DNA of 40,834 nt from Candidatus Solincola quzhuomuensis (GCA_015711855.1 JACVJF010000014.1:1-40834); one strand, 5' to 3'; numbered from the stretch's first letter, positions 27,911-38,029 are shown. Numbers and translations are program-made. The notes: generated by a model from the sequence alone, not told the origin.

Positions 27911-28849
27911 TCACATCTTGGTGATGTCCACCCCGGCTTCTTCCAGTATCCGGGGGACCACCGACTCCTTGCCGATGGCCATGATGTGCACGCCGTCGCA
28001 CAGCTTCTCGTCGATGCACTGGCGGATCTGGCGGGCCATGATGCGTATGCCGGTAGCGAGCCTCTCCTCCTTGGGAGCGTCCTCCATCTCCCGCGCCAGG
28101 GATTCCGGCACGAAGACGCCGGGGACGTTGGCGTTCATGTACTTGATCTGTCCGGGGCTGGTGAGGAGCACCAGGCCGCAGCATATATACACCTTGTCAC
28201 TGATCTTGCGCGCCTTCTCCATGAAGCGCTTGAAGTTGTCCATGTCGTATACGGCCTGGGTCTGGAACCATTGTGCCCCGGCCTCGATCTTTTTCTCGAA
28301 CTTGAGCATCTGGGGCTCGATGGGCACGGCTTCAGGGGTGACGATGGCCCCTTTGAAGAACTTTACTCCGCCCTTGAGCTCGTTGCCCCCGGAATCGCGG
28401 CCTTCCTCCATGTTGCGGATGAGCTGCAGGAGCTGCACCGATTCCAGGTCGAAGACCGCCTTGGCCTCCTTGTGGTCGCCCACGGGGATGGAGTCTCCGG
28501 TGAGGCAGAGCACGCTGCGGATGCCCCGAGTGTAGGCGAAGAGCAGGTCGGCCTCTATGGCCAGGCGGTTGCGGTCCCGACAGGTCACCTGTAGGTTGGG
28601 TTCTCCGCCCAGTTCCTTGATGAGTATGGCCGTCCCCAGGGAGGGGTAGCGCATCACCGAGGACTGGTTGTCGGTGATGTTCATGGCGTGTACCTTGTCC
28701 TTGAGCAGGTTGATGTGCTCGATCATCTCGTCGATGTCCGTGCCCTTGGGAGGCCCGATCTCCCCGGTGACCAGGAACTTTCCGGATTCGAGTATCTCCT
28801 GTATGGAGGGCTTGGCATGTTCCTTGATGAGCACTGTCATCTCACTCAC
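27911..28849 (-). CDS. metF: Methylenetetrahydrofolate reductase catalytic subunit (MetF, MetFV type)
   Basis: Paired with MetV; FLVTGEIGPPKGTDIDEMIEHINLLKDKVHAMNITDNQSSVMRYPSLGTAILIKELGGEPNLQVTCRDRNRLAIEADLL is the MTHFR pattern. Confidence 0.92.
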   Translation of the reverse strand: MSEMTVLIKEHAKPSIQEILESGKFLVTGEIGPPKGTDIDEMIEHINLLKDKVHAMNITDNQSSVMRYPSLGTAILIKELGGEPNLQVTCRDRNRLAIEADLLFAYTRGIRSVLCLTGDSIPVGDHKEAKAVFDLESVQLLQLIRNMEEGRDSGGNELKGGVKFFKGAIVTPEAVPIEPQMLKFEKKIEAGAQWFQTQAVYDMDNFKRFMEKARKISDKVYICCGLVLLTSPGQIKYMNANVPGVFVPESLAREMEDAPKEERLATGIRIMARQIRQCIDEKLCDGVHIMAIGKESVVPRILEEAGVDITKM

Positions 28850-29507
28850 CCCCCTCGCCCTTCTTCTCGAAGATCACTCGTCCGGGCTTCATGTTGGCTT
28901 GCCAGTTCTTGAGACCGTAGATCTTGCGGAAGCGGTCCAGTTTCCCCATCTTCTCCAGCTGGTTGTAGATGAGGGTCCAGCCGCAATCCTTCTCCTTGCT
29001 GGTCTCGCACTTGCCCTCGTCCGTGCCCCCGCAGGGCCCGTTGAGGATGCCCTTGTGGCAGCGGGTCACTGGGCAGATGGCCCCGAAGTCCTCCAAGACG
29101 CACTCCCCGCACAGGGAGCACTTCTCCACGAAATGCCCGTGGCGCTGGATGTTGCCCAGGAAGACGGTGTTGCAGGCGGGATGGACCGACTTTTCCGTGG
29201 CCTCGCGTACCGACTGCACGCCGGCGCCGCAGCACATGACCAGGAAACCGTCGGCGGCCTCCACGGCCTCCTTGTTCTCCCGGAACTTGCGCTTGGTGTT
29301 CAGCTCGTGGCATACCTCCTCGTACACCACGGTCCCGGTGACCGTCTTGCCCTCGGCCTCCAGCTTGGCCTTCATCTCGGCCACCTGCTCCTCGCCGCCC
29401 GTCTCGCAGGTGGTGGCGCAGGAACCGCAGCCGACGATGAAGACCTTGTCCTCGCCCTCGAGTTCCTTGAGCACCTCCTCGAAGGGCTTCGACGTGGTGA
29501 TGATCAT
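28842..29507 (-). CDS. metV: Methylenetetrahydrofolate reductase C-terminal-type zinc/iron-sulfur subunit (MetV)
   Basis: VGCGSCATTCETGG and Cys-rich CSLCGECVLEDFGAICPVTRCHKGILNGPCGG; overlaps the metF start. Confidence 0.9.
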   Translation of the reverse strand: MIITTSKPFEEVLKELEGEDKVFIVGCGSCATTCETGGEEQVAEMKAKLEAEGKTVTGTVVYEEVCHELNTKRKFRENKEAVEAADGFLVMCCGAGVQSVREATEKSVHPACNTVFLGNIQRHGHFVEKCSLCGECVLEDFGAICPVTRCHKGILNGPCGGTDEGKCETSKEKDCGWTLIYNQLEKMGKLDRFRKIYGLKNWQANMKPGRVIFEKKGEGGE

Positions 29508-29589
29508 CTTATGCGTTCCTCCTCCGTCGTCCGTATCTTACCGCATGTCTTATCTCCAACCCGCAGTGTTCGCTCCCTCCTACCCTGAT

Positions 29590-30939
29590 TCAGGTGGTGG
29601 AGAACTGGCGCAGGAATGCGGGTATGTCCGCGGCTTCCCTGGTCCCGATGACGATCTCCCAGTCGGGGAGCTCTTCCTCCAATTCCCCGGATATCTGAGC
29701 CACGTAGCCGGGTATGATCAGCTTGCGGTGCTTTACCTTGTCGGCAATCCCCGAGGTGTTGATGAACTTGGCGATGGTCTCGGGCACGAACTTTCCCGCT
29801 GCCCAGGCGGTGAGCACCGACTGGCCGTCCACGTCCACCACGCCCAACCAAGCCGGGATCTTGCTCCCCTCGATCTCCCCGGAGACGATGAAGTAGGTCA
29901 GGGAGAAGTTGGTGGTCACCAGCACCGGGCTGTTCTCGTCGGGGTTGCCGATCTCGTAGAACTTGGAATCCACGGCCATGGGGCGCTGGGGATCGGTGTA
30001 GATGTTGAGCGTGAGCACCAGCAGCGGATACATCCTCCACTGTTCGGCATGGGAGAGGATGACTATCCCGCCGTACTTGCAGATGTACATGGCCGCGAGC
30101 GCCGTCTCGTAGAGATCGTCGTCGGTCTCCTCGCAGGGGAAGGTGATGGTGGGGAAGCCGAAGGGGGCGAATTTCTGGTTGAGCGCCGCTCTCCGGATGG
30201 CCACCAGGTCCTTGAAGGTCTCCTTGGGCTTGCGCGGCGAGGGGTCCAGGATCAGGTCCTTGAGTCCCATACCGACGAGCTTTTCGGAGAGCTCTGCCAA
30301 CTTGTCCAGATCGTCGGCCTTAACCGCCAGGGGGAGGTCCTTCTCCTTGGCCAAGGCTCCCATGGCCTCCACGTTGGCCTCGGTGGCTGCGTAGAGGAGC
30401 GGTCGGGAATCGCCGGCCACCTCGAGGGCGGCCTTCATGACCTCCACGTCCTCGGTCATGAGGATGAGGGGCTTGGAGGTGGCGCCCTTCACCTTCTCCA
30501 CCAGGGCCTTGAACTTGGCGGCGTCGCCGGAAGCGCATTTCACGGCGACGGTTCCCACCTTGAGGATGACGCCCACGCGTTCGTGTTCACACTCCTTGGC
30601 CTGCTTGAGCAGCTCGTCCACCTTGGCGTCGTCCATGTCGTCGCTAACCAGCACCCCCAGGACCGTGGGGTTGAAGAAGGTCTTCTCGTGGCGGAAGAGG
30701 ACCAGTTCCTCCCCCACCTTGAAGGCCTCGTCGCCCACCCCGATGGTGACCCCCCGGATGGGCGGGGCGGCGGCCTCGGCCAGCTCGGCTCGCACCTCGT
30801 CGGTCACGTAGGGACAGTCATCGAGGTTGGCCTGCCCGGCGGCCAGCTTCATGGCGAAGGCCAGGCAGGTAGGGAACCCGCATTCCTTGCAGTTGGTCTT
30901 GGGTAGCTTCTTGAAGATATCCAAGCCCGAAAGTCCCAT
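29590..30939 (-). CDS. acsC: Corrinoid iron-sulfur protein large subunit
   Basis: MGLSGLDIFKKLPKTNCKECGFPTCLAFAMKLAAGQANLDDCPYV 4Fe-4S motif; 449 aa; CFeSP gamma-type sequence. Confidence 0.95.
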   Translation of the reverse strand: MGLSGLDIFKKLPKTNCKECGFPTCLAFAMKLAAGQANLDDCPYVTDEVRAELAEAAAPPIRGVTIGVGDEAFKVGEELVLFRHEKTFFNPTVLGVLVSDDMDDAKVDELLKQAKECEHERVGVILKVGTVAVKCASGDAAKFKALVEKVKGATSKPLILMTEDVEVMKAALEVAGDSRPLLYAATEANVEAMGALAKEKDLPLAVKADDLDKLAELSEKLVGMGLKDLILDPSPRKPKETFKDLVAIRRAALNQKFAPFGFPTITFPCEETDDDLYETALAAMYICKYGGIVILSHAEQWRMYPLLVLTLNIYTDPQRPMAVDSKFYEIGNPDENSPVLVTTNFSLTYFIVSGEIEGSKIPAWLGVVDVDGQSVLTAWAAGKFVPETIAKFINTSGIADKVKHRKLIIPGYVAQISGELEEELPDWEIVIGTREAADIPAFLRQFSTT

Positions 30940-30995
30940 CTCTAACTCCTTCCTACTAAATCAGCGGTCCTCCCACCTGTTGTATATCCGGTAAA

Positions 30996-31021
30996 GGGGG
31001 AGGGTGCGGTGCCCCTCCCCC
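30996..31021 (-). other. GC-rich intercistronic hairpin between acsB and acsC
   Basis: Minus strand GGGGGAGGG-8 nt-CCCTCCCCC followed by TTT; starts 8 nt past the acsB stop. Confidence 0.7.
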
Positions 31022-31028
31022 CTCATGC

Positions 31029-33209
31029 CTACATGAGCATGGGCTCCATGGTCAGAGCGGGATGGCCCACCTGCTCCAGCCAGGGAAGGATCTCCTCCTC
31101 GGTGGTGCCCACGTCCTCGTCGGCGATCTTGTTGATGAAGTCGGGGTCGCCGATCTCCTCGCAGCGCTTCTGAAGCTGTTCCTTAAGGGTCTCCTTGAGC
31201 TCCTTGGGCATCCACACGATGCGCTGGAATCCTCCGTCGGCGGAGATGAACTTCTTGGAGGTGATGTACACCTTCCCGATGCCGATGAAGCCCGGCGTCT
31301 GCTGACCGCCGCCCACGGAGTTGGCCAGGGTGGAGAAGGTCATACCGCAGGGGGTCATGCCCTTGTGCTCGCGGTTGACGATCATCACCCCGTTGCACAT
31401 GGGTAGGAAGGCCACGATGCACTCGAAGCAACCGCAGGAGGTCATAGGGTCCTCCATCATGGAGTACATGGTCACTCGCTGCGTGTTGCCGCCGGACTTC
31501 TCCTTGACGAACTCGTTGATGGAGGGCCATACGCCCTTTACCGGGTCCTCCACGTCGCCCTTCTTCACCGGCTGGTTGGGGCCCGTGGGATCGATCTCGT
31601 AGGCCGCTTTTCCATCCAGCCAGTTGTAGGCCCCGCACAGCCCCAGTCTCTCCGGGGAGATGATGCATACGTGCGTGGGGGCGAAGGACTGGCACAGGGT
31701 GCAGGAGTAGAAGGTGTCCACCGACTCGTCGGTCATGCCCGCCGTCTTCTCGTCGCGGTAACGGTAGGCCTGACGGGCGATGGCCAGCCACTTCTCCACG
31801 TCCTCGAGGTTGGTGTAGATGGTCACCTGCACCTTGTCCACGATGGAGGGGAAGTCGTTGAGCAGCTTGGCGTGGATGATCTCGCCGTAGTGGCGGATCT
31901 TGAACCCCTTGGCCTGGGCCTTCTTGCTGATGCGCGTCCAGACGATGTCGCGCTGGCCCATGTGCCAGATGCCCTCGGCTCCGTTGATGAGGTGGTGTAT
32001 TTGGCGCTCCAGGATGGACTCGAAGTCCTCCTGCATCTTGCGCCCGGCCACCTCCACCACTATGCCCAAGGGAAGGGCGCCGCCCTCCTCGACGTCGTCG
32101 ATCTCCGGGCCGACCACCTCGATCTTCCCGTCGGTGACCTCGTCCATCTCCCGCATGCGCACGTACTCGAAGGCCGGGGTGATGTTCCCGCCGAACTGCA
32201 CGTACATGTCGTCCTTGCGGATGACCTCGCCCTCGAAAGCGGGGCCGTAGGCCATGGGGATGGGGATCTCGGTGATCTGGATCTTGAGGCCGCGCACCTC
32301 CACGCACTTCTGGACGATCTCCTCCTCCGGCACGCCGCCCACCACGTGCTCGTAGGTGCACACGCCGGTGGGCAGGATATCCGGGATGGGGGTGTTGGCG
32401 ATGGTGGGGAACCCGTAGTTGATGGCCCCCGCGGCGTAGGCGTATTTCTGCTCGTCCACGTAGTCCAGGGCCAGGACGAAGGCGAAGATGCGGTTCTTGT
32501 TGTAACGCAGCACCTTCTTGAAGTCACCCGGCTGGGCGCCCCCGAAGGACATGGCGGCGCGGGCGGCGAAGCCCAGGGAGTAGACCGCCGAGGACATCTC
32601 CTTGCCGTAAGGCACGATGCGGGTGTCCCATCCCAGCTGGCGGTCCACCTGCTGCAGCTGCTCGGCGATGGATACCCCGTCCACGTGCCCGGAGATCCAC
32701 ACGTATAGGTTCTTCTCCAAAAGCTCCACCACTATCCTATCCGCCATCTCCGGGGTGGAGGCCCGGCCCACCAAAGCGCAGAATCCCGGGGCCGTGCCGT
32801 CCACGAACTCCACCCCGCGCTCGCGCATGATGACGTCGTCGGCCGCCCCCAGCCAGAGGTCATCCACCGGGGGGTTGGTGGCGTACTTGCAACCCTCGAT
32901 GATCTCCCCGGCGAAGAGGGTGGCCACCCCGGCGTCCAGGGCATGTCCCAGGTAGGGCACCCAGTGCCTTTGTTTTGGTACCGGCGGCAGGAGGTCCTTG
33001 GCGTATTCCAGGACCTTGTCCATGTCCTCCAACTTTTGCACCGGGATGCCCGTGAGGGCGTAGATGATGGGTAGGTAGTAACCGGTGTTGGGGAACTCCA
33101 CCTTCGCGGTGGCGCCGACGGCCTCCTTGGTCTCGGCGAGCATGCGCTCGGCCTCGGCCACCTCCTTGTGGGCCCCTTTGATGGCTGCGGCAGCGATAAT
33201 CCTACTCAT
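31029..33209 (-). CDS. acsB: Acetyl-CoA synthase (CODH/ACS beta subunit)
   Basis: A-cluster ligands CTLCQSFAPTHVCIISPERLGLCGAYNW and SCGCFEC; 726 aa, bacterial-type with N-terminal domain. Confidence 0.97.
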   Translation of the reverse strand: MSRIIAAAAIKGAHKEVAEAERMLAETKEAVGATAKVEFPNTGYYLPIIYALTGIPVQKLEDMDKVLEYAKDLLPPVPKQRHWVPYLGHALDAGVATLFAGEIIEGCKYATNPPVDDLWLGAADDVIMRERGVEFVDGTAPGFCALVGRASTPEMADRIVVELLEKNLYVWISGHVDGVSIAEQLQQVDRQLGWDTRIVPYGKEMSSAVYSLGFAARAAMSFGGAQPGDFKKVLRYNKNRIFAFVLALDYVDEQKYAYAAGAINYGFPTIANTPIPDILPTGVCTYEHVVGGVPEEEIVQKCVEVRGLKIQITEIPIPMAYGPAFEGEVIRKDDMYVQFGGNITPAFEYVRMREMDEVTDGKIEVVGPEIDDVEEGGALPLGIVVEVAGRKMQEDFESILERQIHHLINGAEGIWHMGQRDIVWTRISKKAQAKGFKIRHYGEIIHAKLLNDFPSIVDKVQVTIYTNLEDVEKWLAIARQAYRYRDEKTAGMTDESVDTFYSCTLCQSFAPTHVCIISPERLGLCGAYNWLDGKAAYEIDPTGPNQPVKKGDVEDPVKGVWPSINEFVKEKSGGNTQRVTMYSMMEDPMTSCGCFECIVAFLPMCNGVMIVNREHKGMTPCGMTFSTLANSVGGGQQTPGFIGIGKVYITSKKFISADGGFQRIVWMPKELKETLKEQLQKRCEEIGDPDFINKIADEDVGTTEEEILPWLEQVGHPALTMEPMLM

Positions 33210-35146
33210 CAGATCTCCAACTCCCTTCTCATGGCCATGTCGAAGAGGACCCGTTCGCGCTTGGCCATGATGCCCAAGGCCTCGCGCTTGCTGTCGATGT
33301 GGCTGAGGATCTTGCCCACCATCTTCTCCGGGTCCGGCTCGAAGTCCCAGGTGTTCTTGAAGAGCTCACCGTACTTTTTGAAGAGGAAATCGGTGACGTT
33401 CTTGGAACCCATGGTCGGCCACTTCACGCCGAACACGGTGTACACGCCGGAGGCCACGAAGTACTCCCCGATGGCGATGGCCTTCTCGCTCATCCATTCC
33501 GGCGCGCACCCGGCCACCGGTAGCTCGCTGATGTCGTCTCCCAGGCCTCCCTCGTGGACCATGGCCGTGCAGGCGATGAGGATACGGCTGTTGTCCACGC
33601 AGGACCCGCAGTGCAACACGGGCGGGATGCCCACCGCCTCGCAGATCTCCCACAGTCCCTGGGGGCAGATCTCCCGGGCCACCTCGGGGAGCATGAGTCC
33701 GGCCTTGGCCACCGACTGGGCTGCGCACCCGGTCATGACCACCAGGCAGCCGTTGGCGATGAGCTCCTTGACCACGCGCACGTGTATGTCGTCGTGCTTC
33801 ACGCGCGGGTTGTTGCACCCCACCACGCCCACCACGCCGCGGATGCGGCCGTCGATGACCCCGTCGTTGAGGGGCCGGTAGGAGGCGCGGAAGCGGCCGC
33901 CCAGCATGTAGTTGATGTACTCGTGGTTGAACCCGGCGATGAGGGACTCCTGGACGTCGGGGATGCGCACCTTCCCCCGCTTGGGGAAGTTCTCGATGGC
34001 TGCGGAGACGATCTCCTTGGCGATGTCCAGGGCGTGGTCCTCATGGAACTCGATGTGCCGGGCGTAGGGCATCTTGGCCTTGGGAGAGGTGGTGATGATG
34101 TCCGTGTGCAGGCAGCTGGCGATCTGCCCGATGCCCTGGTAAACGCATTGCACGTCCACCACCATGGCCTCCACGGCGCCGGTGAGGAGGGCCAGTTCCT
34201 GCTGGAGGACGTTGCCCGCCACCGGTATGCCGTGGCGGGTGAGGACCTCGTTGGCCGTGCAGCAGATGCCGGCCAGGTTGATCCCCTTAGCTCCCACCGC
34301 TTTGGCCTTCTCCTGCATCTCCGGGAGGCTGGCGGCCAGGACGATCATCTCCGAGAGGATGGGTTCGTGCCCGTGGACGATGATGTTGACCTCGTCCTCC
34401 TTGAGCACCCCCAGGTTGATCTTGGCCTCCAGGGGTACAGGGGTCTGGAAGAGTATGTCCTGGAGCTCGGTGCCGATCATTGATCCGCCCCATCCGTCGG
34501 CCAGGGCGGTGCGGGCGCAGGCCATGAGGATGTTCTCATAATCCTGGTCCACGCCGATGGAGGTGCGGTGCATGAGCTCCACGACCTCGCGGTCTATGCC
34601 CCTGGGGAACACTCCCAGCTGGCGCCATATCTCCTTCCGCGGCTCGGGAGCCCTCTGGGCGAAGGCCAGCTCGCCCTCTTGCTGCCCGAACATGGCCAGG
34701 CACCGCTCGCCCACTTCCAGGGCGATGTCGTTGATCTCCCGGTCCCCGATCTCCACGCCGAGATCCGCGGCCACCTCAAGTAGCTTGATGCGGTCCTTGA
34801 TCTCGTAGTCCTTGGCCTCGCCTTTGGCCGCCAAGATCAAGGTCTCGGCCACGGCGCGCCCGTGGTCGGAGTGGGCGGAAGCGCCGCCGCAGACCATGCG
34901 GGCGAAGTTGCGGGCCACGATGGTGTCCATGGTGGCCCCGCATACCCCTCGGCTCTCCTCGGGCTTCTTGGGGTTGATGCGGCAGGGTCCCATGTTGCAG
35001 ATGCGGCAGCAGCTACCCGCCTCCCCGAAGGCGCAGCCCTTCTGCTGTTCCACGCGGTCGAAGGCGGTCTCTTGCCCTTCTTCCTTGGCCTTCCTGAGCA
35101 TCTCCAGCGTGGCTTCGCACGCCGAAAGTTCCTCGAATTCTGCCAT
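33209..35146 (-). CDS. acsA: Anaerobic carbon monoxide dehydrogenase catalytic subunit
   Basis: GCAFGEAGSCCRICNMGPCRINPKK, GVVGCNNPRVKHDD, MTGCAAQSVAKAG, HCGSCVDNSRI. Start moved from 35329 to ATG 35146 (RBS GGGAGGAAG). Confidence 0.96.
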   Translation of the reverse strand: MAEFEELSACEATLEMLRKAKEEGQETAFDRVEQQKGCAFGEAGSCCRICNMGPCRINPKKPEESRGVCGATMDTIVARNFARMVCGGASAHSDHGRAVAETLILAAKGEAKDYEIKDRIKLLEVAADLGVEIGDREINDIALEVGERCLAMFGQQEGELAFAQRAPEPRKEIWRQLGVFPRGIDREVVELMHRTSIGVDQDYENILMACARTALADGWGGSMIGTELQDILFQTPVPLEAKINLGVLKEDEVNIIVHGHEPILSEMIVLAASLPEMQEKAKAVGAKGINLAGICCTANEVLTRHGIPVAGNVLQQELALLTGAVEAMVVDVQCVYQGIGQIASCLHTDIITTSPKAKMPYARHIEFHEDHALDIAKEIVSAAIENFPKRGKVRIPDVQESLIAGFNHEYINYMLGGRFRASYRPLNDGVIDGRIRGVVGVVGCNNPRVKHDDIHVRVVKELIANGCLVVMTGCAAQSVAKAGLMLPEVAREICPQGLWEICEAVGIPPVLHCGSCVDNSRILIACTAMVHEGGLGDDISELPVAGCAPEWMSEKAIAIGEYFVASGVYTVFGVKWPTMGSKNVTDFLFKKYGELFKNTWDFEPDPEKMVGKILSHIDSKREALGIMAKRERVLFDMAMRRELEI

Positions 35147-35214
35147 GTCTACACTTCCTCCCGTGAATCGGTCTCGGGTCCTTCTCGGACCCATTTCGTC
35201 CATATATGCCAAGC

Positions 35215-36156
35215 CTACCCGGAAAGGTCGGCGATGAGTTGCTTCACCAAGCGTATGGATTCCGGATGGCGCAGTACCAGGATGTTCGCGCCGGCCAGGA
35301 GGAGGGCCACCGCGGTCACCGTCTCCCACATGATGCCGCGCTTCTCGGCATCACCCCACTCGGGGTATTCCTCCTCCGGGCTCTTGGCCTCCTTGGTCTT
35401 CCAGGCCTGGAAGCCGATGTTGGCCAACATGGGCATCTGGGTCATGGAGTCGTCCTGGAAAAGGCCGGCTATCTTTAGGCGCTCCATCACCGAGTAGGTG
35501 TATTCCAGGCCGTAGCCGAGGGCCCCGGTGGTGGGGTCGATGACCAGTTTTTCCGCCTCCATGCCCAGGTTGGTGAGGAGGATGTTCAGCTGCTTGGCCA
35601 GGTTGACGTCGATGGGGGTCATGCCGGAGACGGTCTGTTTGTAACCGATGGCCGGCGCCCCCACCTTCTTGAAGTTGTCCTCCTTGGCCGGTCCGATGAG
35701 CAGGTTCTTGCCCTCCGCCTTGGTGGAGACCACGCGGGCGATCTCGGCGTCCTTCTCCACGTCCTCCGTCCCGTATACGATTAACGGGACCTTGACCGCT
35801 TCCTCCACCTTGAGCACCGTCTCCGCCGCCTGCTCGGCGGGAGCGTCGGTCCCCTTGGGATCGGTGGAGGACAGGAGGAGGAAGACGGCGTCGGCGCCCC
35901 ATTCCTCCACGGCCTTCTTGGCCCAGGCCACGGGATCGTTCTTGACCTCGCCGAGGGCCTTCTCCAGCGCGGGTACCAGCTCGCCCGGCTCGTCCATGAC
36001 CTCGGCGGCCACGAGGGGCTTGTTGGGCATCTCGCCCTCCCAGAGGTAGAAGGGCAGGCAGTTCTCCCCTCCCACCTTCCTGGCCTTTTCACCGACCCCC
36101 AGTTCTACCTCGCGGATCTTGCCCTTGGCCGTTTCCGTCGGTAGGGTGAATGCCAT
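35215..36156 (-). CDS. acsD: Corrinoid iron-sulfur protein small subunit
   Basis: CFeSP small subunit pattern; start at MAFTLPTETAKGKIREVELG with AAGGAG RBS. Confidence 0.93.
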   Translation of the reverse strand: MAFTLPTETAKGKIREVELGVGEKARKVGGENCLPFYLWEGEMPNKPLVAAEVMDEPGELVPALEKALGEVKNDPVAWAKKAVEEWGADAVFLLLSSTDPKGTDAPAEQAAETVLKVEEAVKVPLIVYGTEDVEKDAEIARVVSTKAEGKNLLIGPAKEDNFKKVGAPAIGYKQTVSGMTPIDVNLAKQLNILLTNLGMEAEKLVIDPTTGALGYGLEYTYSVMERLKIAGLFQDDSMTQMPMLANIGFQAWKTKEAKSPEEEYPEWGDAEKRGIMWETVTAVALLLAGANILVLRHPESIRLVKQLIADLSG

Positions 36157-36232
36157 CTCACTACTCCTTTCCGATGTCCAAATCACCAGTTAGTATGATA
36201 TTTCCAGCCTCCATCGAGGACCTTGATTCCCA

Positions 36233-37171
36233 TCATTCCAGACCGTGCTGCAGCTTGCAGGCCCGCAGGGCGTTCTTCATTAGCATGCGGTTGGTCACCG
36301 ACCCCACGCCTCCGGGCACCGGGGTGATGGCCTTCACCATGTCCTTGACGGCGTCGAAGGAGACGTCGCCCACCGTCTTGGTCTTGGGCTTGCCCTTCTC
36401 GTCCAGGACCGGCTCGCCCTTCTCGTCCAGGACCTTGACCCGGTTGATGCCCACGTCCACCACGATGGCCCCCTCCTTGACCTGATCCGGACCGATGAGG
36501 TCGGGCTTCCCGGCGGCCACGATGAGGATATCCGCCCCTTTGGTATGTTTTTCCAGATTGCCCTTCATGCTGGTGAAGACGTGGCAGACGGTGGTGGTGG
36601 CGTTGCGGTTGAGCATGAGGAAGGCCACCGGCTTGCCCACGATGTTGGAGTGGCCCACCACCACGATCTCCGCGCCCTCGTAGAAGTCCTTGGGATCCAT
36701 CTTCTCGTATTCCCGAGCGTAGCGATCCAGGATCTCCACCACCGCTGAGGGCGTGGCCGGGGGGAAGGTGGGCTCGCCCAGGGCCAGCTTGCCCATGTTG
36801 AAGGGGTGGAAGCAGTCGATGTCCTTGTTCACGTCGATGGAGTTGATCACCGCGCTGTCCGAGATGTGCTCGGGGAAGGGTCGTAGGGGGAGGATGCCGG
36901 AAACCGCCTTGTCGGCGTTGAGCCGCTTGACGATCTCCACCACTTCCTCCTCGGTGACGTTCGCCGGCGGGTTCTCGTTGAAGTAGTTGAAGCCCGCCTC
37001 CTGGCAGAACTTCTCCACCTGTCCCCTATACATACGGGCTCCGAAATCGTCCCCGACCAGCAGGGTGGCAATGCCGGGGGTTATCCCCTTGGCCTTCAGG
37101 GCCTCCGTCTCGGCAACGATCTCCTTCATCAGCTCCTCGCCGATGGCGACGCAATCGATGACCACGGTCAT
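36233..37171 (-). CDS. folD: Bifunctional methylene-THF dehydrogenase/methenyl-THF cyclohydrolase
   Basis: GIATLLVGDDFGARMY...VVVGHSNIVGKPVAFLMLNRNATTTVCH...VVDVGINRV...ITPVPGGVGSVTNRMLMKNAL. Confidence 0.93.
   Translation of the reverse strand: MTVVIDCVAIGEELMKEIVAETEALKAKGITPGIATLLVGDDFGARMYRGQVEKFCQEAGFNYFNENPPANVTEEEVVEIVKRLNADKAVSGILPLRPFPEHISDSAVINSIDVNKDIDCFHPFNMGKLALGEPTFPPATPSAVVEILDRYAREYEKMDPKDFYEGAEIVVVGHSNIVGKPVAFLMLNRNATTTVCHVFTSMKGNLEKHTKGADILIVAAGKPDLIGPDQVKEGAIVVDVGINRVKVLDEKGEPVLDEKGKPKTKTVGDVSFDAVKDMVKAITPVPGGVGSVTNRMLMKNALRACKLQHGLE
36392..36434 (-). repeat. Tandem duplication within folD (two copies, 24 bp period)
   Basis: 19 nt gcccttctcgtccaggacc repeated exactly at 36392 and 36416; encodes VLDEKGEP/VLDEKGKP. 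Confidence 0.9.
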
Positions 37172-37315
37172 ATGCCTCGCTCCTTTCCCTTTTCCGAAGG
37201 GGGTCCCTCCCTTCCTCCCACCTTAACTTCCGTCTTCCACCATGCATCTCCCGCCACACCTGGTCCGCATCTGCGGATTCGCGCGAAGGGAACGGGTGAG
37301 GATCGGATTCCGTCC

Positions 37316-37942
37316 CTAACCAAGCTTCTCGTAAGTAAGCCTCAGCACGCGCTCCCGCAAGCGGGCGGTCTCCTCGAGTATCTCCTGGATTCGTGTCCAG
37401 CGGGCTCCGGCGAAATCCCTGTCCTCGATGGCGTTCACGTTTATCTTCACGTTGAGGGCCGCGCTCTGGGCCGCCGCCTCGGCGAGGAGGACGGCCACCC
37501 CAGCGTCGCTCACCGCCCCCACATTCCCAATCTCCGCCGCCGTTTCCGAGAGGCGGGCCACCTGCAGGCACTTCTCGGCGATCTCGAAAGGTACCTCGGT
37601 GGCCTTCTTGAGGGCTTCCTGGATGCGGGCGGCACGCTCCGCCTTCCGCTCTTCCGTATCGCGGGGGAGCTTGTAGGCCTCGGATACGTCCGCGTAGACC
37701 TCGGTGTCCTTCTGAAGGAGAACCTGCAGGTCGGCGCGCAACCCCTCCGAATCCCGCAGCAGATCCTCCACGCGGTCCTGGACGCCGGCGTACTTTTCCT
37801 TGCCCAGGGTTAGATTGGCCACCATGGAGACGAGGGCCGCTCCCACGGCCCCTACCAACGCAGAAGCGGAGCCTCCACCGGGCTCCGGCGACCTGGAGGC
37901 GAGCTTGTCCAGGAATACGACCATGGGCTTCTCTACGTACAT
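37316..37942 (-). CDS. fchA: Methenyltetrahydrofolate cyclohydrolase (FchA, formiminotransferase-cyclodeaminase family)
   Basis: MYVEKPMVVFLDKLASRSPEPGGGSASALVGAVGAALVSMVANLTLGK is the typical FTCD_C sequence; internal ATG chosen as start. Confidence 0.88.
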   Translation of the reverse strand: MYVEKPMVVFLDKLASRSPEPGGGSASALVGAVGAALVSMVANLTLGKEKYAGVQDRVEDLLRDSEGLRADLQVLLQKDTEVYADVSEAYKLPRDTEERKAERAARIQEALKKATEVPFEIAEKCLQVARLSETAAEIGNVGAVSDAGVAVLLAEAAAQSAALNVKINVNAIEDRDFAGARWTRIQEILEETARLRERVLRLTYEKLG

Positions 37943-38029
37943 TGTCAGACCTCCCCGGTCCAAATCCAGATTATCGCACTTCTTCCCGCACAATTCCACC
38001 TTTTCCGACAAATACCCGCCTCATACCCC

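Noticed and set aside
28969-30906. 645 aa plus-strand ORF
   Set aside because: Antisense to metV and acsC; no recognisable domains, explained by GC-biased codon usage.
31183-32361. 392 aa minus-strand ORF
   Set aside because: Out-of-frame overlap with acsB; Arg/His-rich spurious frame.
35147-35329. N-terminal extension of the CODH ORF (MGDGDRGG...)
   Set aside because: Overlaps the acsD 3' end and is unlike CODH; ATG at 35146 has a good RBS.
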